Part shown: piece after piece, positions 1 through 9,059 of the stretch
How the letters are laid out: every line of letters starts with the position of its first letter
Numbering within the stretch: the first letter of the stretch is position 1
Assembly (NCBI RefSeq): GCF_042646065.1
Contig: NZ_JBHRTA010000038.1
Coordinates: 248,001 to 312,000 of the forward strand
Source: Parapedobacter deserti
Lineage (GTDB): Bacteria; Bacteroidota; Bacteroidia; Sphingobacteriales; Sphingobacteriaceae
Reading direction: 5' to 3'
Length of the DNA: 64,000 nucleotides
Position numbers and translations under genes: made by a program
Notes under the pieces: model-generated
Database searches by the model: none
Seen by the model: the letters and a program-made list of their open reading frames with translations, nothing else
What the model was told of the DNA's origin: nothing

Positions 1-1
1 T

Positions 2-649
2 CATTATTTGAAAGCTTTGTATGACGAGGCATTGAGTGTAGCCCCCGAACATGTGGTGGGCCTTTCGGTAGGGACACGGCCAGATTGCATTGACTTTGAA
101 AAGGTAGCGTTATTGGAAAGTTATGCCGATCGGTATGACGTGGATCTGGAGATGGGCATGGAGTCTATTTACAACGATACGCTCGACAAAATCAACCGGG
201 GATGTTCGCATGAGGAATTAGCGACAGCGCTCGGGTTGGTTCAAAACAGCCCGTTGGATATCTGCGTCCATACCATATTCGGATTTCCCTGGGAGACCCG
301 CGACATGATGCTGCGTTATGCCGATGAAATCAACCGGTTTCCCCAGATTAAGTTTGTGAAACTGCACCACCTACATATGGTAGAGGGATCCATTATGGGA
401 GTGCAATACAAGCGGAATCCTTTCCACGTTTTTACTTTAGAAGAGTATACCGATTTCCTGTGCGAATTTATTCCATTGCTTCGACAGGACATCGTTATCC
501 AGCGGCTATTTGGGCTTGCCGATCAGGAACTGCTGATTGCTCCGAATTGGGGTTTGGGGAAATCAGCTATCCAGACGTACATTGATAAGGAACTGGAACG
601 CAGGGGAGCGTTTCAGGGCAGCAAATTCCAGCCTTGGCCGCACAGTTAG
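2..649 (+). CDS. TIGR01212-family radical SAM protein (YhcC-like), 5' end cut by window edge
   Basis: The frame is open from the left edge, so the N-terminal part with the radical SAM CxxxCxxC cluster lies outside the window. The visible 215 or so residues hold the C-terminal half of the YhcC/TIGR01212 family: a GTRPDC stretch near the start, a GMES(I/Q)-type strand, NRGCSHEE, the HTIFGFPWET loop, KLHHLH and the late LLIAPNW segment typical of this family. Members are about 300 residues, so roughly a third is missing. The molecular role of the family is not settled. It ends in a 4-bp overlap with the convergent MazG-like gene. The TTG at position 8 is simply an internal leucine codon. Confidence 0.88.
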   Translation, partial: HYLKALYDEALSVAPEHVVGLSVGTRPDCIDFEKVALLESYADRYDVDLEMGMESIYNDTLDKINRGCSHEELATALGLVQNSPLDICVHTIFGFPWETRDMMLRYADEINRFPQIKFVKLHHLHMVEGSIMGVQYKRNPFHVFTLEEYTDFLCEFIPLLRQDIVIQRLFGLADQELLIAPNWGLGKSAIQTYIDKELERRGAFQGSKFQPWPHS

Positions 650-1113
650 TCCGAGAGGATCCGTTCCAGGTCGGCAGGTGAATAATAAATGGACTTAAGT
701 GTCTTGTGGTCTTCCTTGCGATAAACTAAGAAATGCCCATCGGCTTCTTCATAGAAGCACTCAACACCTTTTTGCTGGTAGTGGGCTACGGTGTCTTCTG
801 CTTCCTGCCGGGTTTTACAAGCTTTGCTCATGTTAGAACGTTGCACTTCATCAAACAGCTGTGCAAACTTATTAGCCAGCCCGAATTCCAGCACTGCTCC
901 GGACAAAACATATTGCAGGTCACATAGCGCGTCAGCCACTTCGGTGATATCCTTACCGGCTATGGCCTCTTCAAGCTCTTTAAGTTCTTCGGCAAGAAGC
1001 GCTACCCGCAGACGGCACCGCTTCTCATCGGGGATGGCCGGATTGTCCAATATGGGGTGCTTGAATGTCTTATGAAACTCAGCAACGGATGTAAGTGTGT
1101 TCGGGTCTGTCAT
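646..1113 (-). CDS. MazG/PRA-PH-like nucleoside triphosphate pyrophosphohydrolase
   Basis: A 155-residue protein. The first 100 residues carry the all-alpha NTP pyrophosphohydrolase pattern: an EELKELEEA helix (EExxE-type metal ligands) followed by the EVADALCDLQYVL helix with acidic ligands. Such enzymes hydrolyse (d)NTPs or phosphoribosyl-ATP to the monophosphate and pyrophosphate in the cytosol. The last 50 residues (after SKACKT) are an extension found in Bacteroidota homologues. It is not in a histidine operon, so a house-cleaning nucleotide role is more likely than HisE. The 3' end overlaps the convergent radical SAM gene by 4 bp. Confidence 0.82.
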   Translation of the reverse strand: MTDPNTLTSVAEFHKTFKHPILDNPAIPDEKRCRLRVALLAEELKELEEAIAGKDITEVADALCDLQYVLSGAVLEFGLANKFAQLFDEVQRSNMSKACKTRQEAEDTVAHYQQKGVECFYEEADGHFLVYRKEDHKTLKSIYYSPADLERILSD

Positions 1114-1173
1114 ATTTTACCTTAGTCGTTGTTTTATCGTGGGTGATTCCTGGCTAAGTGAAGATGGCCTTAC

Positions 1174-2319
1174 TTATTTGATGAAATGCTTAAGTTGGAT
1201 GATTTCTTTTTCTTCGAGGTAGCGCCACCGTCCGCGGGTTAGATCCTTTTTGGTCAGGTTGGCGTAGACCACCCGGTCCAATTTTACCACATTATAGCCC
1301 AGATGCTCGAAAATACGTCTTACAATACGGTTTTTTCCACTGTGGATCTGGACGCCTATTTCGCGTTTGCTTCCTCCCTGCACATAACTTATCGCATCTG
1401 GTTTTACAAACCCGTCTTCGAGCTCTAAGCCGAAAGCAATTTTGTTGAAGTCGCCCTGATTCAGGTTTTTATCCAATTCTACATTATAAAGCTTGACCAC
1501 GTTGTTACGTGGGTGAGAAAGCTTTTCGGCCAGATTGCCATCATTTGTCAACAACAGCAGCCCGGTGGTGTTCCGGTCGAGCCTACCCACGGGGTATATC
1601 CGCTCTTTGGTGGCTTTAGCTACGAGCTGCATCACCGTCCGCCTTTCCTGGGGGTCGTCTGTGGTGGTGATATAGTCTTTTGGTTTGTTCAGTAAGACGT
1701 AAACCATTTTTTCCCGTTTGAGCCGTTCCCCATTGTACCGTATCTCGTCTTTGGAAGGATCCACTTTAACGCCCAGCTCATTGACGACGTTTCCATTTAC
1801 GGTGACTACGCCGGCTTGTATCAGTTCATCGGCCTTGCGGCGTGAACAAATTCCCGAATTAGCGATATATCGGTTGAGGCGTATTAATCCATCTTCTTCG
1901 GGCATCCGAGTGGATGGCTTGGGTGCATCCGCTCTCCGGTCACGTGGTTTCCATGACGAAGGGCGGTCTGATCTTTTGTTGTCGAAAGGCCGTTTATCGG
2001 TGCCGAAATGAGCTCTTTTTCCGGCTCCATATTTCCTTTCCCGATTATCGCCTGATTGACTATCGGTGCGTCGTCTATTGTCGTCAGCCTGGCCGCTTCC
2101 CTCAACATTGCGTCTTTTTGCAGAACCATATGTTGGTTTTGTTCCCGACCCATATTTCCGTTCCCGATCATCCCCTGAGCGCTGATCAGCCGGTCTTCGT
2201 TCGTCGGGTTTATTGCGGTTGCCTGACTTATGGCTGCGGGAGGGAGAATGGTCGGTGGTGGGTTTGCTGAAGCGCTTGGATTTGTCGTCACGACTGTTCC
2301 GTTTGTTACTAAATGGCAT
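1174..2319 (-). CDS. Pseudouridine synthase (RluB/RsuA family) with long basic N-terminal tail
   Basis: A 381-residue protein from the ATG at 2319. An ATG also exists at 2415, but a TACCTTTG promoter element at 2347-2354 lies between the two, and the extra 32 residues do not look like this family, so 2319 is preferred. Residues 1 to about 130 are disordered and rich in R, K, S, G and D, with two copies of a SGD(D/N)RERKYG unit. An S4 RNA-binding domain (IRLNRYIANSG...) and the catalytic domain follow, with the family signature GRLDRNTTGLLLLTNDG containing the catalytic Asp. It isomerises uridine in rRNA, probably 23S. The basic tail probably helps it bind RNA. Confidence 0.92.
   Translation of the reverse strand: MPFSNKRNSRDDKSKRFSKPTTDHSPSRSHKSGNRNKPDERRPADQRSGDDRERKYGSGTKPTYGSAKRRNVEGSGQADDNRRRTDSQSGDNRERKYGAGKRAHFGTDKRPFDNKRSDRPSSWKPRDRRADAPKPSTRMPEEDGLIRLNRYIANSGICSRRKADELIQAGVVTVNGNVVNELGVKVDPSKDEIRYNGERLKREKMVYVLLNKPKDYITTTDDPQERRTVMQLVAKATKERIYPVGRLDRNTTGLLLLTNDGNLAEKLSHPRNNVVKLYNVELDKNLNQGDFNKIAFGLELEDGFVKPDAISYVQGGSKREIGVQIHSGKNRIVRRIFEHLGYNVVKLDRVVYANLTKKDLTRGRWRYLEEKEIIQLKHFIK
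2028..2177 (-). repeat. Two imperfect direct repeats in the pseudouridine synthase tail
   Basis: Stretches at about 2028-2054 and 2151-2177 are near-identical (CATATTTCC, TTCCCGAT, CCTGA shared in order) and encode the two SGD(D/N)RERKYG units. Their size and spacing suggest a duplication within the gene. They could recombine and change tail length. Confidence 0.6.
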
Positions 2320-2346
2320 GATTTTTACCGTAAAATATGTGAACTG

Positions 2347-2354
2347 CAAAGGTA
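2347..2354 (-). promoter_or_regulatory. Bacteroidota -7 element (TACCTTTG) for the pseudouridine synthase
   Basis: The minus strand reads TACCTTTG, a full match to TAnnTTTG, 28 bp upstream of the ATG at 2319. No clear -33 TTTG is seen. It lies downstream of the upstream in-frame ATG (2415), which argues against that start. Confidence 0.6.
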
Positions 2355-2460
2355 GCCAAAAATATGGCTTAACGAGTCGGCAGGCGTCGTTTTTTACACA
2401 AAAATAACCCGACAAGTTAGGTTAAATTATGTTAAAAGTCAATAGGTATTTATATAACTG

Positions 2461-2492
2461 TTTGTATATTAACCTTATAATGTTTACTTTTG
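2461..2492 (+). promoter_or_regulatory. Bacteroidota promoter, TTTG-N20-TACTTTTG
   Basis: TTTG at 2461-2464 and TACTTTTG at 2485-2492 are separated by 20 bp. Both the -33 and -7 elements of the Bacteroidota primary sigma factor consensus are present at normal spacing. It should drive the lytic transglycosylase, whose start is about 70 bp downstream. This is the best full promoter in the window. Confidence 0.7.
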
Positions 2493-2563
2493 TCGTCGAC
2501 TTTTTGGATCAAGTAGTGCATGGTAAAGAATATTGCATCCGTGGGCTACAGAAAAGGTAATGA

Positions 2564-3376
2564 ATGATAAAAAAACAACTGCTCTGTTGTAGTGCGGTTT
2601 TAGTCTTAGTGTTGCTTTCGAAACTGTATTCATATCAGGTAGCAGCCCGCGTAGAATCAAAGCACCCACTACCTCAGGACTCCCTATCCCAGGGGGCATC
2701 GTTGCAAGAAGATATCACCGGTATCCGCAACACTCCATACTTTGCATCATTGAATTTTGCGGATGAGAACCTGCCGTTGGGCGATAGGCAGATCGAACGC
2801 AAAATGATGCGCCATCTTCAAGAATATTCGTATGCCAAGCGGCGCTCACACCTGCTGCATCATAAAGCGGTGAGGGCTTTACCTAGGGTTGCTGCGATTT
2901 TGCGGCAGCACGGGGTTCCTGAGGATTTTAAATACATACCATTGGTGGAGAGCGGATTTACCAGCGGCACCACGTCGCACCGCGGGGCTTCCGGTTATTG
3001 GCAGTTCATGCCGAGCACAGCGAGAGCGTTCGGGCTGCGTGTCGATCTTGAAGTGGATGAACGGCAGGATATTGAAAAATCTACCGTGGCTGCTGCCAAA
3101 TACTTAAAGGCGTTGTACCGCGAGTTCAATAGCTGGACGTTGGTCGCTGCAGCGTTCAATATAGGTGAAGGAAACCTTCAGCGTGCAATCAACAGGCAGC
3201 GTGAAGATAATTATTTCAGACTTAAGCTCAACAAAGAAACGGGCAGTTACGTATACAAGCTCATTTCCGTCAAGGAAATTATCGAAAATCCGACGCAGCA
3301 TGGCTATAGGAAACCCGGTGCGCTGATAGCAGAAACACGTACAGAGACATCCTCTCCTGAAGGGCAACATTTTTAG
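2564..3376 (+). CDS. Lytic transglycosylase (SLT/MltD-like)
   Basis: A 270-residue protein with an N-terminal hydrophobic segment (about residues 5-24) that looks like a signal peptide or anchor. A soluble lytic transglycosylase domain follows: YIPLVESGF carries the catalytic Glu, then GASGYWQFMPSTAR, then TLVAAAFNIGEGNL. It cleaves the MurNAc-GlcNAc bond of peptidoglycan with formation of 1,6-anhydro ends, in the periplasm. No LysM repeats follow, so it is a short form compared with E. coli MltD. It is a single gene that converges on lolA. Confidence 0.9.
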   Translation: MIKKQLLCCSAVLVLVLLSKLYSYQVAARVESKHPLPQDSLSQGASLQEDITGIRNTPYFASLNFADENLPLGDRQIERKMMRHLQEYSYAKRRSHLLHHKAVRALPRVAAILRQHGVPEDFKYIPLVESGFTSGTTSHRGASGYWQFMPSTARAFGLRVDLEVDERQDIEKSTVAAAKYLKALYREFNSWTLVAAAFNIGEGNLQRAINRQREDNYFRLKLNKETGSYVYKLISVKEIIENPTQHGYRKPGALIAETRTETSSPEGQHF

Positions 3377-3398
3377 GGGCCCAGGGCACGAAGCGTTA

Positions 3399-4061
3399 CT
3401 ACCTCAGGTCAACGATTTCCATCCCCGGATAATTGCTTTGCTTGAACGAGAACTTATCCGCGGGAATTTGCGGATTGCCTTTTGTATTTCTGATTGCATA
3501 GGTATATTGGACCCCTCCTTTGTCAAAGATTGTCGCATCGTGTATCAGGTTGGTGGTCTTGTTGATACGCAATTTGATCTTGAAATACGACGTACGCGTA
3601 TCTTCCGGAGAAAGTTCCACTACGGCCAATTGGTGATTGCCCACACGTTCATCGGGCGCCGATATGTATTTGTAACCGGTGTTATAGAACGAAAAGATAT
3701 TGACCGGGGAAAGGGCTGTCGATGAATTGTCTGCTTCAGTCACTTGGACCTCGTTTTCCTCTTTGAGCACCGTCCACTGCGTTTTTCCGTCGCTGATCAG
3801 GTCCTGACTGCCCGTTGTGATATGGTATTTGCCGGTCGGCCTGTCCATGTAAAGGGTCCCTGTTTCCGTATAATTGTTCGTTTGCTGAGGCTGTTTAACC
3901 GTAAGTGTAAAATCTGCTTGGATGGTCTTATACCCTTCATAGGTTTTACTCACTTTACTGAGCAGGGCTTTTGCTGCGGCGTCTGTTTGCGCGCTGGCCT
4001 GAGTTACATCCGCGAGCAATGCAGAAAAAAATACAAAGCTGATATATGCTGACTTGTTCAT
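3399..4061 (-). CDS. lolA: LolA-like outer-membrane lipoprotein carrier protein
   Basis: A 220-residue protein with a signal peptide (ending around ASAQ, residues 22-25) and a LolA-type unclosed beta-barrel. The family pattern is visible as IQADFTLTVKQPQ, GTLYMDRPTGKY and LISDGKTQWTVLKEENEVQVTEAD, which ends in NKTTNLIHDATIFDKGG. LolA carries lipoproteins across the periplasm to the outer membrane. It sits 6 bp downstream of ftsK on the same strand, an arrangement common in Bacteroidota, so the two are probably co-transcribed. Confidence 0.88.
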   Translation of the reverse strand: MNKSAYISFVFFSALLADVTQASAQTDAAAKALLSKVSKTYEGYKTIQADFTLTVKQPQQTNNYTETGTLYMDRPTGKYHITTGSQDLISDGKTQWTVLKEENEVQVTEADNSSTALSPVNIFSFYNTGYKYISAPDERVGNHQLAVVELSPEDTRTSYFKIKLRINKTTNLIHDATIFDKGGVQYTYAIRNTKGNPQIPADKFSFKQSNYPGMEIVDLR

Positions 4062-4067
4062 TTTGTG

Positions 4068-6614
4068 TCAATCTTTCTTCAATCCATCCAAAAACTGTTC
4101 CAATGAATATTCATCGGGAAACAGCACCTCACGCGCCTTGCTTCCTTCAAACGGCCCTACAATTCCGGCAGCTTCCAACTGGTCGATGATACGCCCAGCG
4201 CGGTTATAGCCGAGCTTCAGCTTGCGCTGGATCAAAGATGTAGAACCCTGCTGGTGGAGCACTACTAAGCGTGCAGCGTCCTCGAACATGGAATCCCTAT
4301 CGCGCATATCGAAGTCTTCAGCACCCCCCTCGCCGTCCTCGCCTACATATTCCGGCAGAAGCATTGCCGACGGATAACCGCGTTGGTTGCCAATGAAATC
4401 GGATACGTCCTCTACTTCCGGCGTATCTACGAAAGCACATTGTATTCGGATCAGGTCACTTCCGGTAGCTAAGAGCATATCTCCACGGCCGATCAACTGG
4501 TCGGCGCCTCCTGAATCAAGAATCGTCCGTGAATCTACTTTGGACAGTACGCGGAATGCCAATCGGGCAGGGAAGTTGGCTTTAATGGTACCGGTGATGA
4601 TGTTTACCGACGGGCGCTGCGTGGCAATGACCAAGTGGATACCGACGGCACGGGCCAATTGTGCTAAGCGGGCAATGGGTGTTTCGACTTCTTTTCCCGC
4701 TGTCATCATCAAATCCGCAAACTCGTCGATGACGAGCACAATGAATGGCAGGTAGCGGTGACCTTCCTCGGGGTTGAGCCTACGGTTGACAAATTTGGCG
4801 TTGTATTCCTTCAAGTTACGTACTTGCGCGTTTTTCAGTAGGTCGTAGCGCGCGTCCATCTCGATACATAGCGAGTTGAGCGTATTGATGACTTTTTTGG
4901 TGTCGGTGATGATGGCATCTTCTTCACCGGGCAATTTAGCCAGAAAGTGCCGTTCGATCTTTTTGAATAAAGACAATTCGACCTTTTTGGGGTCTACCAA
5001 CACCAATTTGAGCTCGGCGGGATGTTTCTTGTAAAGCAACGACGTAAGGATCGCGTTGATACCTACCGATTTACCCTGACCAGTGGCACCGGCAACCAGT
5101 AGGTGAGGCATTTTGGCGAGGTCGGCTATGTACACTTCGTTGGAGATGGTTCTTCCCAGCGCAATGGGTAGGTCCATATCGGTATGCTGAAATTTCTCTG
5201 TTGCCAGCACGGACCGCATGGACACCATTTCCGGGTGGCTGTTCGGTACTTCGATACCGATGGTACCTTTGCCGGGCATCGGGGCAATGATCCGGATGCC
5301 GAGGGCAGCCAAACTTAACGCGATGTCGTCTTCCAGGTTTTTGATTTTAGAAATACGCACACCGGGTTTGGGTATGATCTCATAGAGGGTAACCGTAGGC
5401 CCGATGGTAGCTTTGATCTTGGCAATCTCGATGTTATAATTGCCCAGGGTTTCCACGATTTTGTCTTTATTGGCTTCCAGTTCGTGGTTATTAACCGTGA
5501 TTTTGCCGGAGCCGTAATCGCGGAGCAAATCGAGGGTGGGATGCTGATAGCCGGATAGATCTAATTTAGGGTCGTATTGCCCCACCTTTTCCACCAGCTC
5601 GTCCGCCGTGCTGACCTTCTCATCTTTTATGGGCGCGACGGTGAGCTGAGGGGATTTCACTTCATTTTTCGTTTCGGTTTTTTCCCGCATCGTCTCGACG
5701 GTAAACGCGGGCGACTCCTTGTCTTCGGCAGGCAGCGGCTTCGATACGCTTACATGCTGGGTTAGCTTTTCCTCATTTTTCGGTTCGGCCTCTTTTACCT
5801 TGTTGAGACTGAACTCGACAGGATCGACCCGGTATTCGGATTCTTGCAGGTAGCGCTCATCGTCACGGAAGGCATTGGCAGGTGCTTCATCGATCGGGAC
5901 CGCCGGACCGTGATCCTTGGCGTGCTGGCGCGAGCCCAGTTTAAAATCTAAATTATAAGCGACAATCAGTATGGTGAGTATGGTGAAAATCAATAGACCT
6001 GCGATGCCCGGTACACCTATTTGGGCCTCGAGCAACCGGTTTGTCCAATATCCGAATTCGCCTTCCAGGAAATGCGGATAGTCATTGATAAAACCGTGTA
6101 TAAAGCCCAACGTCACGGAGATGAGCACCAACGCAAACGTGGCGTATCCAAGGACCTTCCACGTAGAAATAATTTTTATCTTAAACAGTAATCGGTATCC
6201 GATGACGAACAATACCGTCACAAACAGAAATGAGGCGATGCCAAACCATTTATAAATAAACTGGTGGGCGAGGAGGGCACCGAATTTCCCCATCCAGTTC
6301 TGTACAACGGGTGGATCAATACCAGCAAGGGAGAGTTCTTCACGGGTTCGGAATAAGGTCTGCCACCCGCCGTTGGCGGCGGAGACATAACTCTGGTCTT
6401 CCTTCCACGTAAAAAGGTAGGAGATGAAGGCAATGAAAAAATACACAGAAAGTATCAGGAGAAAAAGCCCTGCTATTTTCACCAGCTTGCTGCTCCAGGC
6501 GCTGCCGGATGGCGAATTCAATTTTGATTTCCGCTCGCTTTTTTTTCTCAACGACGGCCTGCCTTCGGTTTCATGCTGTACATTTTTTTTAAACGAATTC
6601 CCTTTTCCAGACAT
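4068..6614 (-). CDS. ftsK: DNA translocase FtsK
   Basis: An 848-residue protein. A basic N-terminus precedes four membrane segments between about residues 42 and 225, then a variable charged linker (to about 370). The motor follows: an alpha domain, a RecA-like beta domain with Walker A GATGQGKS (around residue 505) and Walker B VLVIDEFADLM, and a C-terminal winged-helix gamma domain (SLIQRKLKLGYNRAGRIIDQLEAAGIVGP) that reads polarity motifs. It moves chromosomal DNA through the division septum. The length is normal for Bacteroidota. A CAAACTTA (TAAGTTTG on the minus strand) lies 25 bp upstream of the start. Confidence 0.96.
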   Translation of the reverse strand: MSGKGNSFKKNVQHETEGRPSLRKKSERKSKLNSPSGSAWSSKLVKIAGLFLLILSVYFFIAFISYLFTWKEDQSYVSAANGGWQTLFRTREELSLAGIDPPVVQNWMGKFGALLAHQFIYKWFGIASFLFVTVLFVIGYRLLFKIKIISTWKVLGYATFALVLISVTLGFIHGFINDYPHFLEGEFGYWTNRLLEAQIGVPGIAGLLIFTILTILIVAYNLDFKLGSRQHAKDHGPAVPIDEAPANAFRDDERYLQESEYRVDPVEFSLNKVKEAEPKNEEKLTQHVSVSKPLPAEDKESPAFTVETMREKTETKNEVKSPQLTVAPIKDEKVSTADELVEKVGQYDPKLDLSGYQHPTLDLLRDYGSGKITVNNHELEANKDKIVETLGNYNIEIAKIKATIGPTVTLYEIIPKPGVRISKIKNLEDDIALSLAALGIRIIAPMPGKGTIGIEVPNSHPEMVSMRSVLATEKFQHTDMDLPIALGRTISNEVYIADLAKMPHLLVAGATGQGKSVGINAILTSLLYKKHPAELKLVLVDPKKVELSLFKKIERHFLAKLPGEEDAIITDTKKVINTLNSLCIEMDARYDLLKNAQVRNLKEYNAKFVNRRLNPEEGHRYLPFIVLVIDEFADLMMTAGKEVETPIARLAQLARAVGIHLVIATQRPSVNIITGTIKANFPARLAFRVLSKVDSRTILDSGGADQLIGRGDMLLATGSDLIRIQCAFVDTPEVEDVSDFIGNQRGYPSAMLLPEYVGEDGEGGAEDFDMRDRDSMFEDAARLVVLHQQGSTSLIQRKLKLGYNRAGRIIDQLEAAGIVGPFEGSKAREVLFPDEYSLEQFLDGLKKD

Positions 6615-6638
6615 TTAAAGGCCCCCTTTTATTTGAGA

Positions 6639-6646
6639 CAAACTTA
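6639..6646 (-). promoter_or_regulatory. Bacteroidota -7 element (TAAGTTTG) for ftsK-lolA
   Basis: Exact TAnnTTTG on the minus strand, 25 bp upstream of the ftsK ATG. No clear -33 box is seen. Confidence 0.5.
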
Positions 6647-6807
6647 CGGATTTTTTGCAGATAATCGGTTCTGGCCATAGCCCGATGGTTTTCACAAAAA
6701 TAGCCACGGCATGTAGCAATCGGTTTGAGAATGTCGTTTACTAACACAAAGCAGCTGCTAAAGGAGATGGAAGTATAAGCTCACACGGGAATCAGAGATA
6801 GAATGGA

Positions 6808-7533
6808 ATGAGACGATTCGAAAGCAAGAGAATAGGTCGGTTGTTTCTGGGCCTAGTGCTAAGTGTAGCAACGTTCAGCGCATGCCTTAAAGATGAGGCG
6901 GAAGTCGATCAAATTTCGGCGGTGCGGGCGCTAAATGCGGTGCCGGGATCTGGGCAGTTTGACATAGGGTTAGACCAGAACCAACTGAACTTTGATCGGC
7001 ATGCCATGAAAGCTGAGGATTTTGCATATGGAGATACGTTGCCCTACAAAAATGCTTGGCCCGGCAACAGATGGGTACGGGTATTTGAAACGGGTAGTGG
7101 GGCGAGCACACAGCCTGTGGTCCAGGGGACAGTGCAATTCTTGCCGGGCCGGTTTTATTCGCTGTATGTGGTCGGGCATGAGGAACTTGAAGTGATGATA
7201 ACGGAGGATGATCTGTCTGCACCGGAGGAAGGGAAAGCAAAAATCCGTTTTGTGCACTTGAGCCCGGACGCACCGGCGTTGGATTTTGGAATTGCGGGAG
7301 AGGAGGCATTTATTGCATCGAACAAGGCGTTTAAAGGAGTCGAAGATTTTTCCAGCATAGATGCGGGAGAGACATACAGGTTCAATATACTTGAACACCG
7401 CAATGGCAATGTTATCCATACCTTTGAGTTCGCCCCGAGCAAAGGCATGATTTATACCATATGGGCGAAAGGACTAATTGACCACGACGGTGATACTGCA
7501 CTGGATTTCGGGCATGACATAATCGTTCATTAG
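6808..7533 (+). CDS. DUF4397-domain lipoprotein
   Basis: A 241-residue protein. The N-terminal signal ends in a lipobox-like TFSAC (Cys26), so it is a predicted lipoprotein. The body has the DUF4397 pattern of two related beta-rich halves: VRALNAVPGSGQFDI early, and KIRFVHLSPDAPALDFGI in the middle (residues about 145-165), the hallmark of the family. Function is unknown; members are surface or periplasmic proteins. It is a single gene followed by a strong hairpin pair. Confidence 0.82.
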   Translation: MRRFESKRIGRLFLGLVLSVATFSACLKDEAEVDQISAVRALNAVPGSGQFDIGLDQNQLNFDRHAMKAEDFAYGDTLPYKNAWPGNRWVRVFETGSGASTQPVVQGTVQFLPGRFYSLYVVGHEELEVMITEDDLSAPEEGKAKIRFVHLSPDAPALDFGIAGEEAFIASNKAFKGVEDFSSIDAGETYRFNILEHRNGNVIHTFEFAPSKGMIYTIWAKGLIDHDGDTALDFGHDIIVH

Positions 7534-7573
7534 ACTATAAAAGTTTCTCCATAAAGTTTAGGTTGATTGAAGT

Positions 7574-7628
7574 CCGTCTGCCAGTCTTGGCGGGCGGATG
7601 CCGCTCCCTCCCCGGGAGCGGCTTTTTT
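7574..7628. terminator. Two tandem hairpins between convergent genes, the second a rho-independent terminator
   Basis: Hairpin one pairs 7574-7583 with 7588-7597 (10 bp including two G-U pairs, 4-nt loop). Hairpin two pairs 7600-7608 with 7614-7622 (9 perfect bp, GCCGCTCCC/GGGAGCGGC) and is followed by six T at 7623-7628. It terminates the plus-strand DUF4397 gene. The hairpins lie between that gene and tyrS, so they may also shield against read-through from tyrS, though the minus strand lacks an adjoining T-run. Confidence 0.85.
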
Positions 7629-7653
7629 AATTGAAGCGAATGCGCGTGAACTG

Positions 7654-8937
7654 TTATTCAACGATAATGAGGTAGTAGTTCTTCTTACCACGCTGAACAA
7701 TCAAATATCGATCGTTGATCAGATGGTCAGGCTGGAATTGCTGATCAATGTCGCTGATTTTCGACCGGTTTACGGCCACTCCGCCTCCTTGGATCATCTT
7801 GCGGGCTTCTCCCTTTGAAGCGAACACGGATGATGAGACGGCTAATAAATCCAACACATTTATTCCGGCAGCCAATTGATCCTTTGGGATGCGGAATTGA
7901 GGCACGCCGTCAAATATATCCAGCACCGCAGCGTGGGGCATACCGCTAAGGAATTCTAATGGTCCATTTCCGAAAAGGAATTCGGAGGTTTTTACCGCTG
8001 TTTCGTAATCCGATTCGGAATGAGTGCGTATGGTGATATCCTTCGCCAGCGCCTTCTGAACCACACGGAGGTGCGGGGAGGCATCATGTTCGGCAATGAT
8101 CGCTTCGATTTCTTCCCTGGATTTTAAGGTGAAGATTTTTATCCAGTTTTTGGCATCCTCGTCGCTAGCATTGAGCCAAAACTGATAGTACCGGTATGGT
8201 GATGTTTTGGACGCGTCTAGCCAGACAGCGCCACTTTCTGTTTTGCCAAACTTGTTGCCGTCAGCCTTCTTTATGAGCTGTGTCGTGAGTGCATAAGCCG
8301 TGCCACCATCTTTGCGGCGAATAAGTTCTGTGCCGGTGACTATATTTCCCCATTGGTCTGACCCGCCCATTTGCAGCAGACAACCATGGTGCTTCCACAT
8401 GTAGTAAAAGTCGTAGCCCTGGATCAATTGGTACGCGAACTCTGTAAACGATAAACCGTGCTCTCCGTCCAGGCGTTTTTTGACGGAGTCTTTGGCCATC
8501 ATATAGTTGACGGTGATGTGCTTGCCGACGTCGCGTATAAAATCCAAGAAGCGGAAATCCTTGAACCAATCGTAGTTGTTGACCATCACAGCGCCGCGCT
8601 CAGGGTCTGACACATCAAGGAATTTAGCCAATTGTGCTTTCAAGCAGGATACGTTGTGGTTTAATGTGGCCTCGTCCAACAGGTTCCGTTCCACGGACTT
8701 TCCGGACGGGTCGCCTACCATGCCGGTGGCGCCCCCGACTAAGGCTACGGGCCTGTGGCCGGCACGCTGAAAATGGATCAGCGTCATCAGCTGGGTAAGA
8801 TGACCCACATGCAGCGAATCGCCGGTGGGATCAAAGCCAATATATCCGATTGTTTGCGCTTTAAGTAATTGCTCTTCAGTCTCGGGCATGATGTCGTGTA
8901 GCATGCCGCGCCACCGTAACTCCTCAACAAAATTCAT
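7654..8937 (-). CDS. tyrS: Tyrosine--tRNA ligase
   Basis: A 427-residue class I aminoacyl-tRNA synthetase. The HIGH motif appears as HVGH (about residue 42), the KMSKS-equivalent as KFGKT (about residue 230), and the C-terminus carries an S4 RNA-binding domain with ARKMIQGGGVAVN. GDPSGKS and the QGYDFYYMWKHHGC/QMGGSDQWGN segments are standard for bacterial TyrS. It charges tRNA-Tyr. Length and motifs are complete. Confidence 0.97.
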   Translation of the reverse strand: MNFVEELRWRGMLHDIMPETEEQLLKAQTIGYIGFDPTGDSLHVGHLTQLMTLIHFQRAGHRPVALVGGATGMVGDPSGKSVERNLLDEATLNHNVSCLKAQLAKFLDVSDPERGAVMVNNYDWFKDFRFLDFIRDVGKHITVNYMMAKDSVKKRLDGEHGLSFTEFAYQLIQGYDFYYMWKHHGCLLQMGGSDQWGNIVTGTELIRRKDGGTAYALTTQLIKKADGNKFGKTESGAVWLDASKTSPYRYYQFWLNASDEDAKNWIKIFTLKSREEIEAIIAEHDASPHLRVVQKALAKDITIRTHSESDYETAVKTSEFLFGNGPLEFLSGMPHAAVLDIFDGVPQFRIPKDQLAAGINVLDLLAVSSSVFASKGEARKMIQGGGVAVNRSKISDIDQQFQPDHLINDRYLIVQRGKKNYYLIIVE

Positions 8938-8975
8938 TGTTATTCCTTTTTAAAATGGCACAATCATTACGGCCG

Positions 8976-8983
8976 CAAAGATA
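8976..8983 (-). promoter_or_regulatory. Bacteroidota -7 element (TATCTTTG) for tyrS
   Basis: The minus strand reads TATCTTTG, exact TAnnTTTG, about 39 bp upstream of the tyrS ATG, in the divergent tyrS/acpH-like gap. Confidence 0.55.
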
Positions 8984-9059
8984 GGAGAATATGCCGTATT
9001 TGTCAGCGCAATTCGCTATCTTGGCACAATAAGTGTTCACCTGTCCGAAAGTGGGTTTC

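Noticed and set aside
1884..2291. Open frame of 135 codons on the minus strand inside the pseudouridine synthase tail
   Set aside because: It is a shifted reading of the repetitive tail and matches no family.
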